Counted from the stretch's first letter, positions 1-6,135 are shown. The stretch is DNA of 8,079 bases from Planctomycetota bacterium (GCA_029210225.1 JARGOJ010000369.1:1-8079); one strand, 5' to 3'. Numbers and translations: made by a program. Notes: generated by a model not told the origin, from the sequence alone.

Positions 1-2
1 TG

Positions 3-338
3 GGAAGCTTGAGAACCCTCAACACTTCTCAAACTCTCTATCTAGAGAAAAATCCGAAGAGAGAATACGGCTCCTTGAAGGACTTGGGAACGCAAAACTT
101 CATCGATTCGGCGCTTGCCTCAGGCATCAAGCAAGAATACCAATTTGAAGTGGGCCTCGGACAGGACCCAAAGGCATCCTATTGGGTGAAAGCGAGTCCG
201 ACAATTCCAGGTAAAAGTGGCACGCGATACTTCTTTATGAATCAGTCGGGTATCATTTATTATTCGCTCAAAGACTTTCAGATCGATAAATTGGTCTGCA
301 AGCCTAAGGTTCCGCTCAAGCGCCTTGGGAGCCCATAA
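3..338 (+). CDS. Pilin-like protein, paralogue 1 of 4 (5' end cut by window)
   Basis: The reading frame is open to the left edge, and the codons before the first TTG read G-S, giving GSLRTLNTSQ. This lines up with GSLRTISVSQ in the middle of the next gene, so the true start and the membrane helix lie upstream and the TTG at 9 is not a start. What remains is the globular half of a pilin-like protein: the end of the long helix, then YGSLKDL, a β-rich part with YQFEV, YWVKASP and G-TRYFF, and a Gly-Ile-Ile-Tyr-Tyr strand. Acidobacterial and planctomycetal pseudopilins end with a similar G-x-x-G-x-R-x-F motif. Its tail differs from the paralogues: it lacks TGKP and reads VCKPKVPLKRLGSP. It is followed 32 nt later by paralogue 2 on the same strand. 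Homology to its neighbours is plain; the exact role is unknown. Confidence 0.82.
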   Translation, partial: GSLRTLNTSQTLYLEKNPKREYGSLKDLGTQNFIDSALASGIKQEYQFEVGLGQDPKASYWVKASPTIPGKSGTRYFFMNQSGIIYYSLKDFQIDKLVCKPKVPLKRLGSP

Positions 339-370
339 AATAGCTTGATTGAACAATCTGGAGAACGAAG

Positions 371-925
371 ATGACGAAGCAAGATTCCGCTAAAGACTCT
401 GACGACGATTACTATGACGACCGTCAGGCGGCGCCACGAAAATCTGGAATGAGCACGATGCTCATTGTTGGCCTCGTTTTTGGAGGAATGTGTGTTCTTG
501 GGGTTCCCATTGTTGCCGTCGTCGCCGCGATTGCCATTCCAAACCTGCTGGAAGCAAGGAAGCACGGAAATGAAGCGTCTGCTATTGGATCACTGAGGAC
601 AATTAGCGTTTCTCAAGCGATCTACTTCGAACGGGAAGGAAATGGTCGCTACGGCTCCCTCAATGAACTGTCTCAAGCCAAGTATGTTGACGGTCGCCTT
701 GGCACTGGAAAGAAGCAAGGTTATCGATTTGAAGTTGAGACCTTCACCGACGCCACGGGCGCCAGCTCCTATTGGGCCAAAGCATACCCAGGTGCTCCAG
801 GAGATACGGGAGATCGCTACTTCTTTCTTGATTCAGACGGCCTCCAGTATTACTCGAACCAGGACTTTACCGTGAACAGGAGAACTGGGAAGCCGAATAG
901 GAAGCTATCTAGAATTGGCCAATAG
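371..925 (+). CDS. Membrane-anchored pilin-like protein, paralogue 2
   Basis: A 184-residue protein starting at an ATG with GGAG seven bases upstream (360-363). Residues 1-26 are hydrophilic and very acidic (DSDDDYYDD), residues 30-56 form one hydrophobic helix ending in AAIAIPNLL, and residues 62-78 carry the RKHGNEASAIGSLRTI signature seen after Pro22 in many bacterial pseudopilins. The C-terminal domain has GRYGSLNEL, YRFEV, YWAKAYP, GDTGDRYFF and a TGKPNRKL tail. If Pro57 is equated with pilin Pro22, the cleavage-site Gly and Glu5 would fall near residues 35 and 40, where Leu and Met stand, so no GFTLIE-type prepilin motif exists. I infer a bitopic protein with its N-terminus in the cytoplasm and the pilin-like domain outside, probably not processed by prepilin peptidase. 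It is the best preserved copy of the tandem family. Function unknown. Confidence 0.88.
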   Translation: MTKQDSAKDSDDDYYDDRQAAPRKSGMSTMLIVGLVFGGMCVLGVPIVAVVAAIAIPNLLEARKHGNEASAIGSLRTISVSQAIYFEREGNGRYGSLNELSQAKYVDGRLGTGKKQGYRFEVETFTDATGASSYWAKAYPGAPGDTGDRYFFLDSDGLQYYSNQDFTVNRRTGKPNRKLSRIGQ

Positions 926-964
926 TACTTCGTCATTTTTTGTTTGTTGGATTCTTGGAAATGA

Positions 965-971
965 GAGGTGG
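965..971 (+). promoter_or_regulatory. Ribosome binding site deciding the start of paralogue 3
   Basis: GAGGTGG lies eight bases before ATG 980. It overlaps the competing GTG at 968, which makes the GTG an unlikely start. Confidence 0.6.
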
Positions 972-979
972 ATAGCTTG

Positions 980-1513
980 ATGGCTTCTACTGAAGAGCAT
1001 AACAACACTGAAAAGAGGCCTCAGGAACGACGTGGGTCCAAGATCCTCATTGCTATCACTCTTGTTGTGGGCCTCTGTGTCGTTTCAGTCTCTCTAGTCG
1101 TGTTCTTAGAGATTCTCAACCCGAGTCTCTTGATAAACCGCGGAAACGGCAATGAAGCGGCAGCAGTTGGGACTTTGAGAACCTTTTGCGCGTCCGAACT
1201 CCTCTATGCTGAGAGAAGTGGGAAGGGCCGCTACGGCACCATGAACGACCTCTTAGCGGCCAAATACCTCGATGAGACTTATAAACCCGGGTTCAAACTA
1301 GGCTATCGGTTTCAACTCAAAGCCTACGACGACGAAGCTGGACAGAGTCAATTTTGGGCCAAGGCATCTCCCGCTATTCCAGGAGAGACGGGAGATCGCT
1401 ACTTCTTCGTTGACTCAAGCGGCGTCATAATGTCTTCTGATCGGGATTTTCGAGTAAACCCTAGGACTGGAAAACCCGAAGCCGCATTGGTTCCTCTTTT
1501 CCGTCCAAAATGA
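980..1513 (+). CDS. Membrane-anchored pilin-like protein, paralogue 3
   Basis: Starting at ATG 980 the product is 177 aa. This start is chosen over the in-frame GTG at 968 because GAGGTGG (965-971) sits eight bases before the ATG. Residues 1-21 are hydrophilic (TEEHNNTEKRPQERRG), residues 22-46 are hydrophobic, then NPSLLINRGNGNEAAAVGTLRT matches the pilin-like junction of paralogue 2. The globular part has GRYGTMNDL, YRFQLKAY, FWAKASPAIPGETGDRYFF and an N-P-R-T-G-K-P tail that ends in the divergent ALVPLFRPK. No prepilin peptidase motif precedes the helix. Its stop codon overlaps (ATGA) a frame that leads into a fragment resembling the tail of another copy. A stretch at 1379-1407 is almost identical in DNA to paralogue 2, which points to recent duplication or gene conversion. 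Role unknown. Confidence 0.86.
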   Translation: MASTEEHNNTEKRPQERRGSKILIAITLVVGLCVVSVSLVVFLEILNPSLLINRGNGNEAAAVGTLRTFCASELLYAERSGKGRYGTMNDLLAAKYLDETYKPGFKLGYRFQLKAYDDEAGQSQFWAKASPAIPGETGDRYFFVDSSGVIMSSDRDFRVNPRTGKPEAALVPLFRPK

Positions 1514-1518
1514 AAACA

Positions 1519-1572
1519 ATGAATGCAATTACTGGGAAACCGAATAAAACATTGACTGAATTCGGGCGATAG
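1519..1572 (+). pseudogene. Remnant 3' end of a fifth pilin-like gene
   Basis: Seventeen codons ending in TAG read MNAITGKPNKTLTEFGR. This aligns without gaps to the C-terminal ends of paralogue 2 (VNRRTGKPNRKLSRIGQ) and paralogue 4 (VNEKTGKPDRELTRGRQ), sharing N, TGKP and the later Leu, with the stop codon at the same place. It is in a different frame from paralogue 3, whose own TGKP tail ends just upstream, so it is not simply the frameshifted end of that gene. I interpret it as the residue of another copy lost by deletion or unequal crossing-over. The frame does contain an ATG at 1510 overlapping the stop of paralogue 3, so a 20-residue peptide could in principle be made, but there is no good ribosome binding site and the relic reading is preferred. 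Confidence 0.6.
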
Positions 1573-1636
1573 CAACAAGCGTGATCCAGTTTCGACAAGA
1601 GGATTTCCCATCGAACGCTTCATTCATTTAGACCCA

Positions 1637-2176
1637 ATGGGCTACGCCATGACTTTAATTAAAGATCACAACGACGGCTCGGAGGAAGCAGACGGGAACT
1701 CGCAAAGCGGTCCGATGAGCATCGTGCTTGTTTTTGGAATCTTATTCCTCCTGGCAATCCCGATTGTCGGAGTCGTGATGTTCGTTGTGCTTCCCGGATT
1801 AGAAGTGAAACACGAACATGGGGAAACGTCGGCCTATGCAAAAGTCAACGTCGTTCATGCGGGGCAAAGCATCTTTTTTGAACGAGAAGGAAATGGGCGA
1901 TATGGCTCGCTCGCAGACTTATTAGCAGCCAACTACGTCAATGATGCTCTTGGCCCGGAAGTCGATAATAAATACCAGTTTGAAGTTGTTGCCTTTACCG
2001 ACAAAGCTAATGTGCCTAAATACTGGGTCAAAGCCTCACCCAAGATTCTCGGTGTCAATGGAGATCGATACTTCTACTCCAATGAAACAGGGATTATTTA
2101 CCATTCCCTTCAAGACTTTAAAGTGAACGAAAAAACTGGGAAACCAGATAGAGAGTTAACCCGTGGCAGGCAATGA
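1637..2176 (+). CDS. Membrane-anchored pilin-like protein, paralogue 4
   Basis: A 179-residue product from ATG 1637. A second in-frame ATG at 1649 (giving MTLIKDHNDG, 175 aa) resembles the MTKQDSAKDS start of paralogue 2 and is equally plausible; neither has a convincing ribosome binding site. Residues 6-26 are hydrophilic and acidic, residues 28-52 form one membrane helix, and Pro53 follows in VVLPGLE. The helix-to-globule signature is eroded: HGETSAYAKVNVVHAGQ replaces HGNEASAIGSLRTISVSQ. The globular part is well kept, with FEREGNGRYGSL, YQFEVVAF, YWVKASP, NGDRYFY, GIIYHS and a TGKPDRELTRGRQ tail. It is separated from paralogue 3 by 136 nt that hold the gene remnant. As in the other copies, no GFTLIE-like processing site exists. 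Function unknown. Confidence 0.85.
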   Translation: MGYAMTLIKDHNDGSEEADGNSQSGPMSIVLVFGILFLLAIPIVGVVMFVVLPGLEVKHEHGETSAYAKVNVVHAGQSIFFEREGNGRYGSLADLLAANYVNDALGPEVDNKYQFEVVAFTDKANVPKYWVKASPKILGVNGDRYFYSNETGIIYHSLQDFKVNEKTGKPDRELTRGRQ

Positions 2177-2384
2177 AACCGCTAAGAATCGCTCACTTCC
2201 ATTGAGGGCGTTAGAGGCCCGTGTCAGCCAAGTTTTTCTCGACCTAATCAGTGCCACTCCAATCGAAGACTCCCGAAGCTTGTTAAGATTTGAAGGACTG
2301 ACTCTGCTAAACCTCGCGAGCGCGCCTGCCTCTTGATTCCATTTAATTCAATAAAAGAAGTGCAGTCACAAGTGTTGGAGCATA
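2177..2384. other. Intergenic region before the GAF-GGDEF gene
   Basis: This 208-nt stretch holds no open frame related to its neighbours. It contains a weak GGGC/GCCC pairing (2206-2209 with 2217-2220) followed 12 nt later by a T run (2232-2236), which is too loose to call a terminator, and an 8-bp palindrome CTCGCGAG at 2313-2320. The downstream gene has GGAG at 2377-2380, four bases before its ATG. A promoter for the next operon is expected here, but no convincing -35/-10 pair was seen. Confidence 0.5.
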
Positions 2385-3587
2385 ATGGACGAGCTGGTTA
2401 CGAAACGATCTAAGAAGCTGGAGATCTGGGAAGAACTCCAGCAAACGCGAGCGTCCCTGTCCGCCTCCGAACAACTCAATGTCATCCTCCGTGAGCGCAT
2501 GAAGAGCCTTGAGGAGGAACTTGGTCAATCGTCGGAGCAAACCCGCTTCAGCGTTGACAGGCAAAAACGGCTCACCGAGGAAAACGAACGTCTGCACTTA
2601 ATCCTTGGGCTCTTGGAAGACTTGGCTGCCCTTGATAGCGACCGTATTCTCGCCACGACCGTACAAAAAATTCCGTACATCCTTCGAGCCCGCTATATAT
2701 CTGTCTATCTCTACGACGACGATCGAAAAGCCCTGGTCCTCAAAGACTCCAATCACAACCGCTCTATCGACCCGATGATCGACCTCAACAAATCAAACTC
2801 CTCTCTCATGGCACTATCCATAAGGACGCGGCAAACCCTTATCGTTGGAGATGTCGGGAACTATCAGGAGGGGCCCAATCGACTGACCGTGAGCTTCCCC
2901 AATCGCGACCACTACGGCACTGCCTCATGCCTGGTGACCCCTATTCTCTTTGGTGACGAAGTCTTAGGCATTCTCAACCTCGCGGATCGCTTTGACGGGC
3001 GTCCCTTTGATAGAGCCGACCGCGAGGCGATCAATCACGTCGCGAATTTCATGGCGCTGTCACTCTCAAACGCGAAAAAAATCAAACAACTGAAAGCCTC
3101 TGCCCCTCTCGATCCTCTGACCGCTTTACGAAATCACCGAAGCTTTATGGAGATGCTAGAGGTTGAGGTGCACCGCTCCCGTCGATATCGCTGCGAGCTC
3201 TCCCTCATCGTCCTCAACTTCCGCTCCTTTGGCTGGATCAACGGAAACTATGGCCACTCCGCGGGAGATGCAGTCCTGGTCCAAGTGTCCCGTTTGCTCG
3301 CGACTCTACTTCGAGAAGTGGATGTCTTGGGCCGCATTGGTGGCGATGAGTTCGCCATTATTTTGCCTGAGCAGAATATTAACGGAGCCTTGGACGTGGC
3401 TCGTCGTCTCAATAGTGTGCTCAGTGATCATGTGTTTCGAGCCGGATCCCATAGCCTCTCTGTGACAGCGAGCCTCGGGGTCGTACAATTGAACAAAGAC
3501 TTCAACCACGTGGAGCTGCTCCGCGCTGCGGAGAGCGCCATTACTGAAGCGCGTCGCAAAAACGAGGATATAGGCGTCAAAACATGA
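2385..3587 (+). CDS. Cytoplasmic coiled-coil/GAF/GGDEF protein, probably catalytically impaired
   Basis: A 400-residue protein without signal peptide or membrane helix. Residues 12-80 look like a coiled coil (heptads, Glu/Leu/Arg rich), about 83-230 form a GAF sensor domain, and about 240-398 form a GGDEF domain. Canonical diguanylate cyclases make c-di-GMP from two GTP. Here G319-G320-D321-E322-F323 and the guanine-contacting N286 and D295 are present. However, the metal-binding Asp of the LDIDxFK motif is Asn278, the second Asp is Arg280, the Lys is Gly283, and the usual late Lys and Arg (AKxxGR) are Arg390 and Glu394. The inhibitory-site RxxD is intact (R310-E-V-D313), exactly five residues before GGDEF. 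I infer a c-di-GMP receptor or weak cyclase rather than a standard enzyme. Its stop overlaps the start of the following peptidase gene, so the two products are probably made together. Confidence 0.88.
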   Translation: MDELVTKRSKKLEIWEELQQTRASLSASEQLNVILRERMKSLEEELGQSSEQTRFSVDRQKRLTEENERLHLILGLLEDLAALDSDRILATTVQKIPYILRARYISVYLYDDDRKALVLKDSNHNRSIDPMIDLNKSNSSLMALSIRTRQTLIVGDVGNYQEGPNRLTVSFPNRDHYGTASCLVTPILFGDEVLGILNLADRFDGRPFDRADREAINHVANFMALSLSNAKKIKQLKASAPLDPLTALRNHRSFMEMLEVEVHRSRRYRCELSLIVLNFRSFGWINGNYGHSAGDAVLVQVSRLLATLLREVDVLGRIGGDEFAIILPEQNINGALDVARRLNSVLSDHVFRAGSHSLSVTASLGVVQLNKDFNHVELLRAAESAITEARRKNEDIGVKT

Positions 3588-4645
3588 GCCGTCTGACAAA
3601 ACAACTGCTAATCTCCGCCAGCGTATTCCTCCTCCTGTGCTTTCTCTCCAGCTCAGTTCATGCGCAGCCGCTCGACTTCAAAACGCAAAAAGGGGGAGCC
3701 TTCGAAGTCTTCTATCTCGATTCGACCCCGGAGAGCATTCAGAACTCCCTCGACCTCTGTAACAAATCCCTCGATAAGGTGTCGGAGCGCCTTGGGATCA
3801 AGTATTCCGGGCGTCTCATTCGGGTCTTCCTGACTCCTTCAGACGCCATATTTAACCGACAATTTGAAATCTATGCCGGTAGAAAGCCCCCAGGTTGGGC
3901 CTTGGCGGTCGCCTTTCCTGGGCAACGAGCGATCATCATCCGCTCTCACGCGACCCGTCCCCTCACCGTCGACAACTTTGCGATGACCCTCAGGCATGAG
4001 ATTGCTCATATCCTCATTGGTCAGTTAGACAGAGGACGCGAAAAATCAGTGCCTCGTTGGCTCAACGAAGGCCTCGCCATGTGGGCGAGCGGTCAACGCT
4101 TGGAGAGAGTCCAAGAACTCGATCTCGCCTTGCTCGCCAAAACTGACGGGATGCCACCATTCTCCTCCCTCGAAGAGAACTTCCCGCCCCACGCGGCCGA
4201 AGTTCACAGGGCTTACTTGCAGAGCCTCAGCTATGTGCTATGGACTGAAGAGAAGATGAAGGAGCGGAAGAAGGGCATCCCTGATTTCACTGCGGAGCTT
4301 GGGAAAGGCATCAAGCTAGAGTCTGCTTTTTTCCGGGTCATGTGGATCAAGGACCCCGAGTTTGAGTGGCGCTATGAACTTCGCAATCAATCATCCTATT
4401 TCGAATACTTGTTTCGCACCGTCACGCTTTTTCAGGTTCTGGCATTACTCGCGATCGTGGCGTTCATGCGTCATGTCTGGAAGTCGTGGAGGCTAAAGAA
4501 AAAGCTCACCGCAGAGGATGAGCTTGAGGAAGCGATTTGGGAAGCGAACTATGTTCCAGGAGTGGATGGCCCCTATGAAGACGGCTTCCATGAGGATAGT
4601 GCGTTCCGGGACGACAGCTATGATCCTGGCCCCCCGGAACGTTGA
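3584..4645 (+). CDS. Membrane-anchored periplasmic metallopeptidase (peptidase MA-like)
   Basis: A 353-residue protein whose ATG overlaps the previous stop (ATGA), indicating translational coupling. Residues 1-27 are a secretion signal (hydrophobic 8-21, likely cleavage after VHA). The catalytic region has H138-E-I-A-H142 for zinc and Glu162 in the following WLNEGLA, the usual arrangement of gluzincins of the peptidase MA-like group: HExxH, then about 20 residues on an N-E-G-x-A motif. Residues 279-297 form a membrane helix followed by basic residues (WKSWRLKKK), then a cytoplasmic tail of about 50 residues that is strongly acidic with Pro/Tyr (EDELEEAIWEAN and onward). The enzyme domain should therefore be periplasmic and the tail cytoplasmic. 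The substrate is unknown. Coupling to the GAF-GGDEF gene suggests the tail could receive a cytoplasmic signal; this is inference. Family assignment is firm, exact function is not. Confidence 0.85.
   Translation: MSRLTKQLLISASVFLLLCFLSSSVHAQPLDFKTQKGGAFEVFYLDSTPESIQNSLDLCNKSLDKVSERLGIKYSGRLIRVFLTPSDAIFNRQFEIYAGRKPPGWALAVAFPGQRAIIIRSHATRPLTVDNFAMTLRHEIAHILIGQLDRGREKSVPRWLNEGLAMWASGQRLERVQELDLALLAKTDGMPPFSSLEENFPPHAAEVHRAYLQSLSYVLWTEEKMKERKKGIPDFTAELGKGIKLESAFFRVMWIKDPEFEWRYELRNQSSYFEYLFRTVTLFQVLALLAIVAFMRHVWKSWRLKKKLTAEDELEEAIWEANYVPGVDGPYEDGFHEDSAFRDDSYDPGPPER
4602..4641. repeat. 9-bp perfect inverted repeat at the end of the peptidase gene
   Basis: CGTTCCGGG (4602-4610) and its complement CCCGGAACG (4633-4641) enclose 22 nt, ending two bases before the TGA stop. 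The site lies just inside the 9-nt convergent junction with the DUF1501 gene. No T run follows on either strand, so it is not a standard intrinsic terminator, but it could slow polymerase or stabilise the transcript end. Confidence 0.5.
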
Positions 4646-4654
4646 ATTCTCTGA

Positions 4655-5938
4655 TTACAAGATCTCTTTGATGAGCTTGCCTTCTTTGTCGACGACAGAG
4701 ATTGGGCGGCCTGAGCGGGAAATGTTCTCTTCCCCGGCTTTCAATCCGAGTAGGTGAGCGAAGGTCTTGTAAAGGTCAGCGGCTTTGACGACTCGGCCTT
4801 GCGCTTGATTTCCGTCCTTGCCCGAGTTTCCGAGCAGGACGCCGCGTCCGAATCCTCCACCTGCGACAACCGAGGTCCAAGCCCGTGGGTAGTGATCTCG
4901 TCCGCCGTTGCCGTTAATCCGTGGAGTGCGGCCAAAGTCGCCCATCCAAACAACGACGGTCTCTTCGAGGAGTTTCTTCTTCTTGAGGTCGCGGAGAAGC
5001 TGGGCAAATGCTGGGTCGAGTTGGGAGCTGAGTTGTTTGACGCGGTTCCAGTTATCGCGGTGGGTGTCCCAGCCGCCGAGGGTGACTTCTACAAAGGGGA
5101 CGCCGACTTCAATGAGGCGTCTGGCCATGAGCACTCCCTGGCCGAACTTGTTCATGCCGTAGGCCTGGCGATTTTTCGCGGGCTCTAACTTGCAGTCGAA
5201 GGCCTTGGCGAGCTTGGAGTGCATGAAGCTCTCGGCTTGCTCGTAGACCTTGCGGTGGCTTTCAACCATATCGGCGCGGCGACCTTCAGCGAAGCGCTCT
5301 TCGGCTTTTTTGAGGAGCTTCCAGCGGCGTTTGAAGCGTTTTCGATCGATAGTTCCTGGGCGGTCGAGGTTAGCGACAGGTTTTAGAGGATCGTTGACGA
5401 CGAAAGGGGAGTATTCAATTCCGAGGAAACCGCCGCCGACGGAGGGATTATTAATGGAGACGTAATTGGGGAGATCGAAGCCATTCTTTCCCTTATACCG
5501 TGAGACGAGAGCGCCGAAGCCTGGGTGTTTGACGGGGCCCTGAGGAGAGTGACCGGTTCGCATGAGGTAGCTGGCGCGGCGGTGGTTTCCCTCTTTGGTG
5601 CTCATGGAGCGAATGACTGAGACTTCGCCGGCCATTTGGGCCATTTGGGGGAGGTGCTCGGAGAACTTGACGCCTTTGATGGCGGTGTCAATCGCTTTGA
5701 ACTTACCAGCGGTGGGGCGGCCGGGTTTGGGATCGAAGGTGTCAATTTGACTCGCGCCACCGGCCATAAAGAGGACGATGACGTGCTTGGCTTTTTTCCC
5801 AGAGGTGGTTGTTTTATCTTGAGCCCACGCGGGGAGTGTGGGGAGAAATGAGAGGGAGGCCGCTCCTGCAGTCATTCCGAGAAAATGGCGTCGATCGAAA
5901 TGACCGAATTGACTTTGACCTTCGCATCCGCAATCCAT
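4655..5938 (-). CDS. DUF1501 protein with Tat signal
   Basis: Starting at the ATG complementary to 5936-5938, the product has 427 aa, normal for this family. The frame stays open for 34 more codons upstream, but GGGAG stands six bases before this ATG and the sequence then begins MDCGCEGQ and runs into a twin-arginine signal (DRRHFLGMTAGAASL, residues 15-29, cleavage near AWA-Q40), so the longer form is rejected. Family motifs seen: VLFMAGGASQIDTFDPKP (55-72), HLPQMA (95-100), EGNHRRASYLMRTGH (116-130), GGWDTHRDNW (288-297) and MGDFGRTPRINGNGGRDHY (332-350). DUF1501 proteins are sulfatase/alkaline phosphatase-fold proteins, very numerous in planctomycetes and usually next to DUF1549/DUF1553 cytochrome-like partners. 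No such partner is present here. It should fold in the cytoplasm and be exported. The substrate is unknown. It is divergent from the STN-domain gene and convergent with the peptidase gene. Confidence 0.92.
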   Translation of the reverse strand: MDCGCEGQSQFGHFDRRHFLGMTAGAASLSFLPTLPAWAQDKTTTSGKKAKHVIVLFMAGGASQIDTFDPKPGRPTAGKFKAIDTAIKGVKFSEHLPQMAQMAGEVSVIRSMSTKEGNHRRASYLMRTGHSPQGPVKHPGFGALVSRYKGKNGFDLPNYVSINNPSVGGGFLGIEYSPFVVNDPLKPVANLDRPGTIDRKRFKRRWKLLKKAEERFAEGRRADMVESHRKVYEQAESFMHSKLAKAFDCKLEPAKNRQAYGMNKFGQGVLMARRLIEVGVPFVEVTLGGWDTHRDNWNRVKQLSSQLDPAFAQLLRDLKKKKLLEETVVVWMGDFGRTPRINGNGGRDHYPRAWTSVVAGGGFGRGVLLGNSGKDGNQAQGRVVKAADLYKTFAHLLGLKAGEENISRSGRPISVVDKEGKLIKEIL

Positions 5939-5944
5939 AGCTGA

Positions 5945-5950
5945 CTCCCT
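5945..5950 (-). promoter_or_regulatory. Ribosome binding site fixing the DUF1501 start
   Basis: On the minus strand AGGGAG ends six bases before the ATG at 5938, just ahead of the Tat signal. It is the best such site upstream of the family-conserved sequence and settles the start. Confidence 0.7.
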
Positions 5951-5981
5951 GTGTATTGAGCTTTTGTCTGACTGATTTAGA

Positions 5982-5999
5982 AAACGCAAGATGGCGTTT
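5982..5999. promoter_or_regulatory. Small palindrome in the divergent region
   Basis: AAACGC (5982-5987) and GCGTTT (5994-5999) form a perfect 6-bp inverted repeat around a 6-nt centre. It lies 44 bases upstream of the DUF1501 start, in its presumed leader. It could be an operator or an RNA hairpin; the call rests on symmetry alone. Confidence 0.3.
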
Positions 6000-6062
6000 C
6001 GGGTTCCGTTGCAAACTGCTTCTTTTTTAATTGGTAACACGAAGAAGCCAATGAAGAGGCGG

Positions 6063-6135
6063 GGCTTACGGTTTTCTCACAAGGCTTACGAAAACTTGGC
6101 ATGGAACTTCGCAAGGCTCTGTTACGTTGTAAGCC
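6063..6135. promoter_or_regulatory. Candidate operator: three GGCTTAC boxes
   Basis: GGCTTACG occurs at 6063-6070 and again at 6083-6090, exactly 20 bases apart (about two helical turns), and the complement GTAAGCC occurs at 6129-6135. All three lie in the 223-nt divergent gap, the last one 26 bases before the ATG at 6162. GTTTTC/GAAAAC (6071-6076 and 6090-6095) adds a short inverted repeat in the same block. This spacing suggests a regulator binding one face of the DNA near the promoter of the STN-domain gene. No strong -35/-10 pair was found; TTGGCA (6096-6101) with TGTTAC (6120-6125) is a weak option. Confidence 0.35.

Noticed and set aside
278..565. A 95-codon minus-strand frame overlapping paralogues 1 and 2
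   Set aside because: It spans the gap and the antisense of two clearly related coding regions, with no recognisable product.
2206..2236. Possible terminator after the pilin-like array
   Set aside because: Only four base pairs (GGGC/GCCC), with the T run 12 nt away from the stem.
2385..3587. Standard active diguanylate cyclase
   Set aside because: GGDEF is present but the metal-binding Asp and the late Lys/Arg positions are replaced, so normal activity should not be assumed.
4754..5188. A 144-codon open frame on the + strand inside the DUF1501 gene
   Set aside because: It is antisense to strongly conserved DUF1501 motifs, has no family resemblance and is explained by codon bias of the real gene.
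5939..6040. N-terminal extension of the DUF1501 protein by 34 residues
   Set aside because: The extension precedes a good ribosome binding site and the Tat signal, and would bury the signal peptide.
6096..6125. TTGGCA / TGTTAC promoter for the STN-domain gene
   Set aside because: The -10 box matches the consensus at only three of six positions and the spacer is 18, so it is not called as a separate feature.
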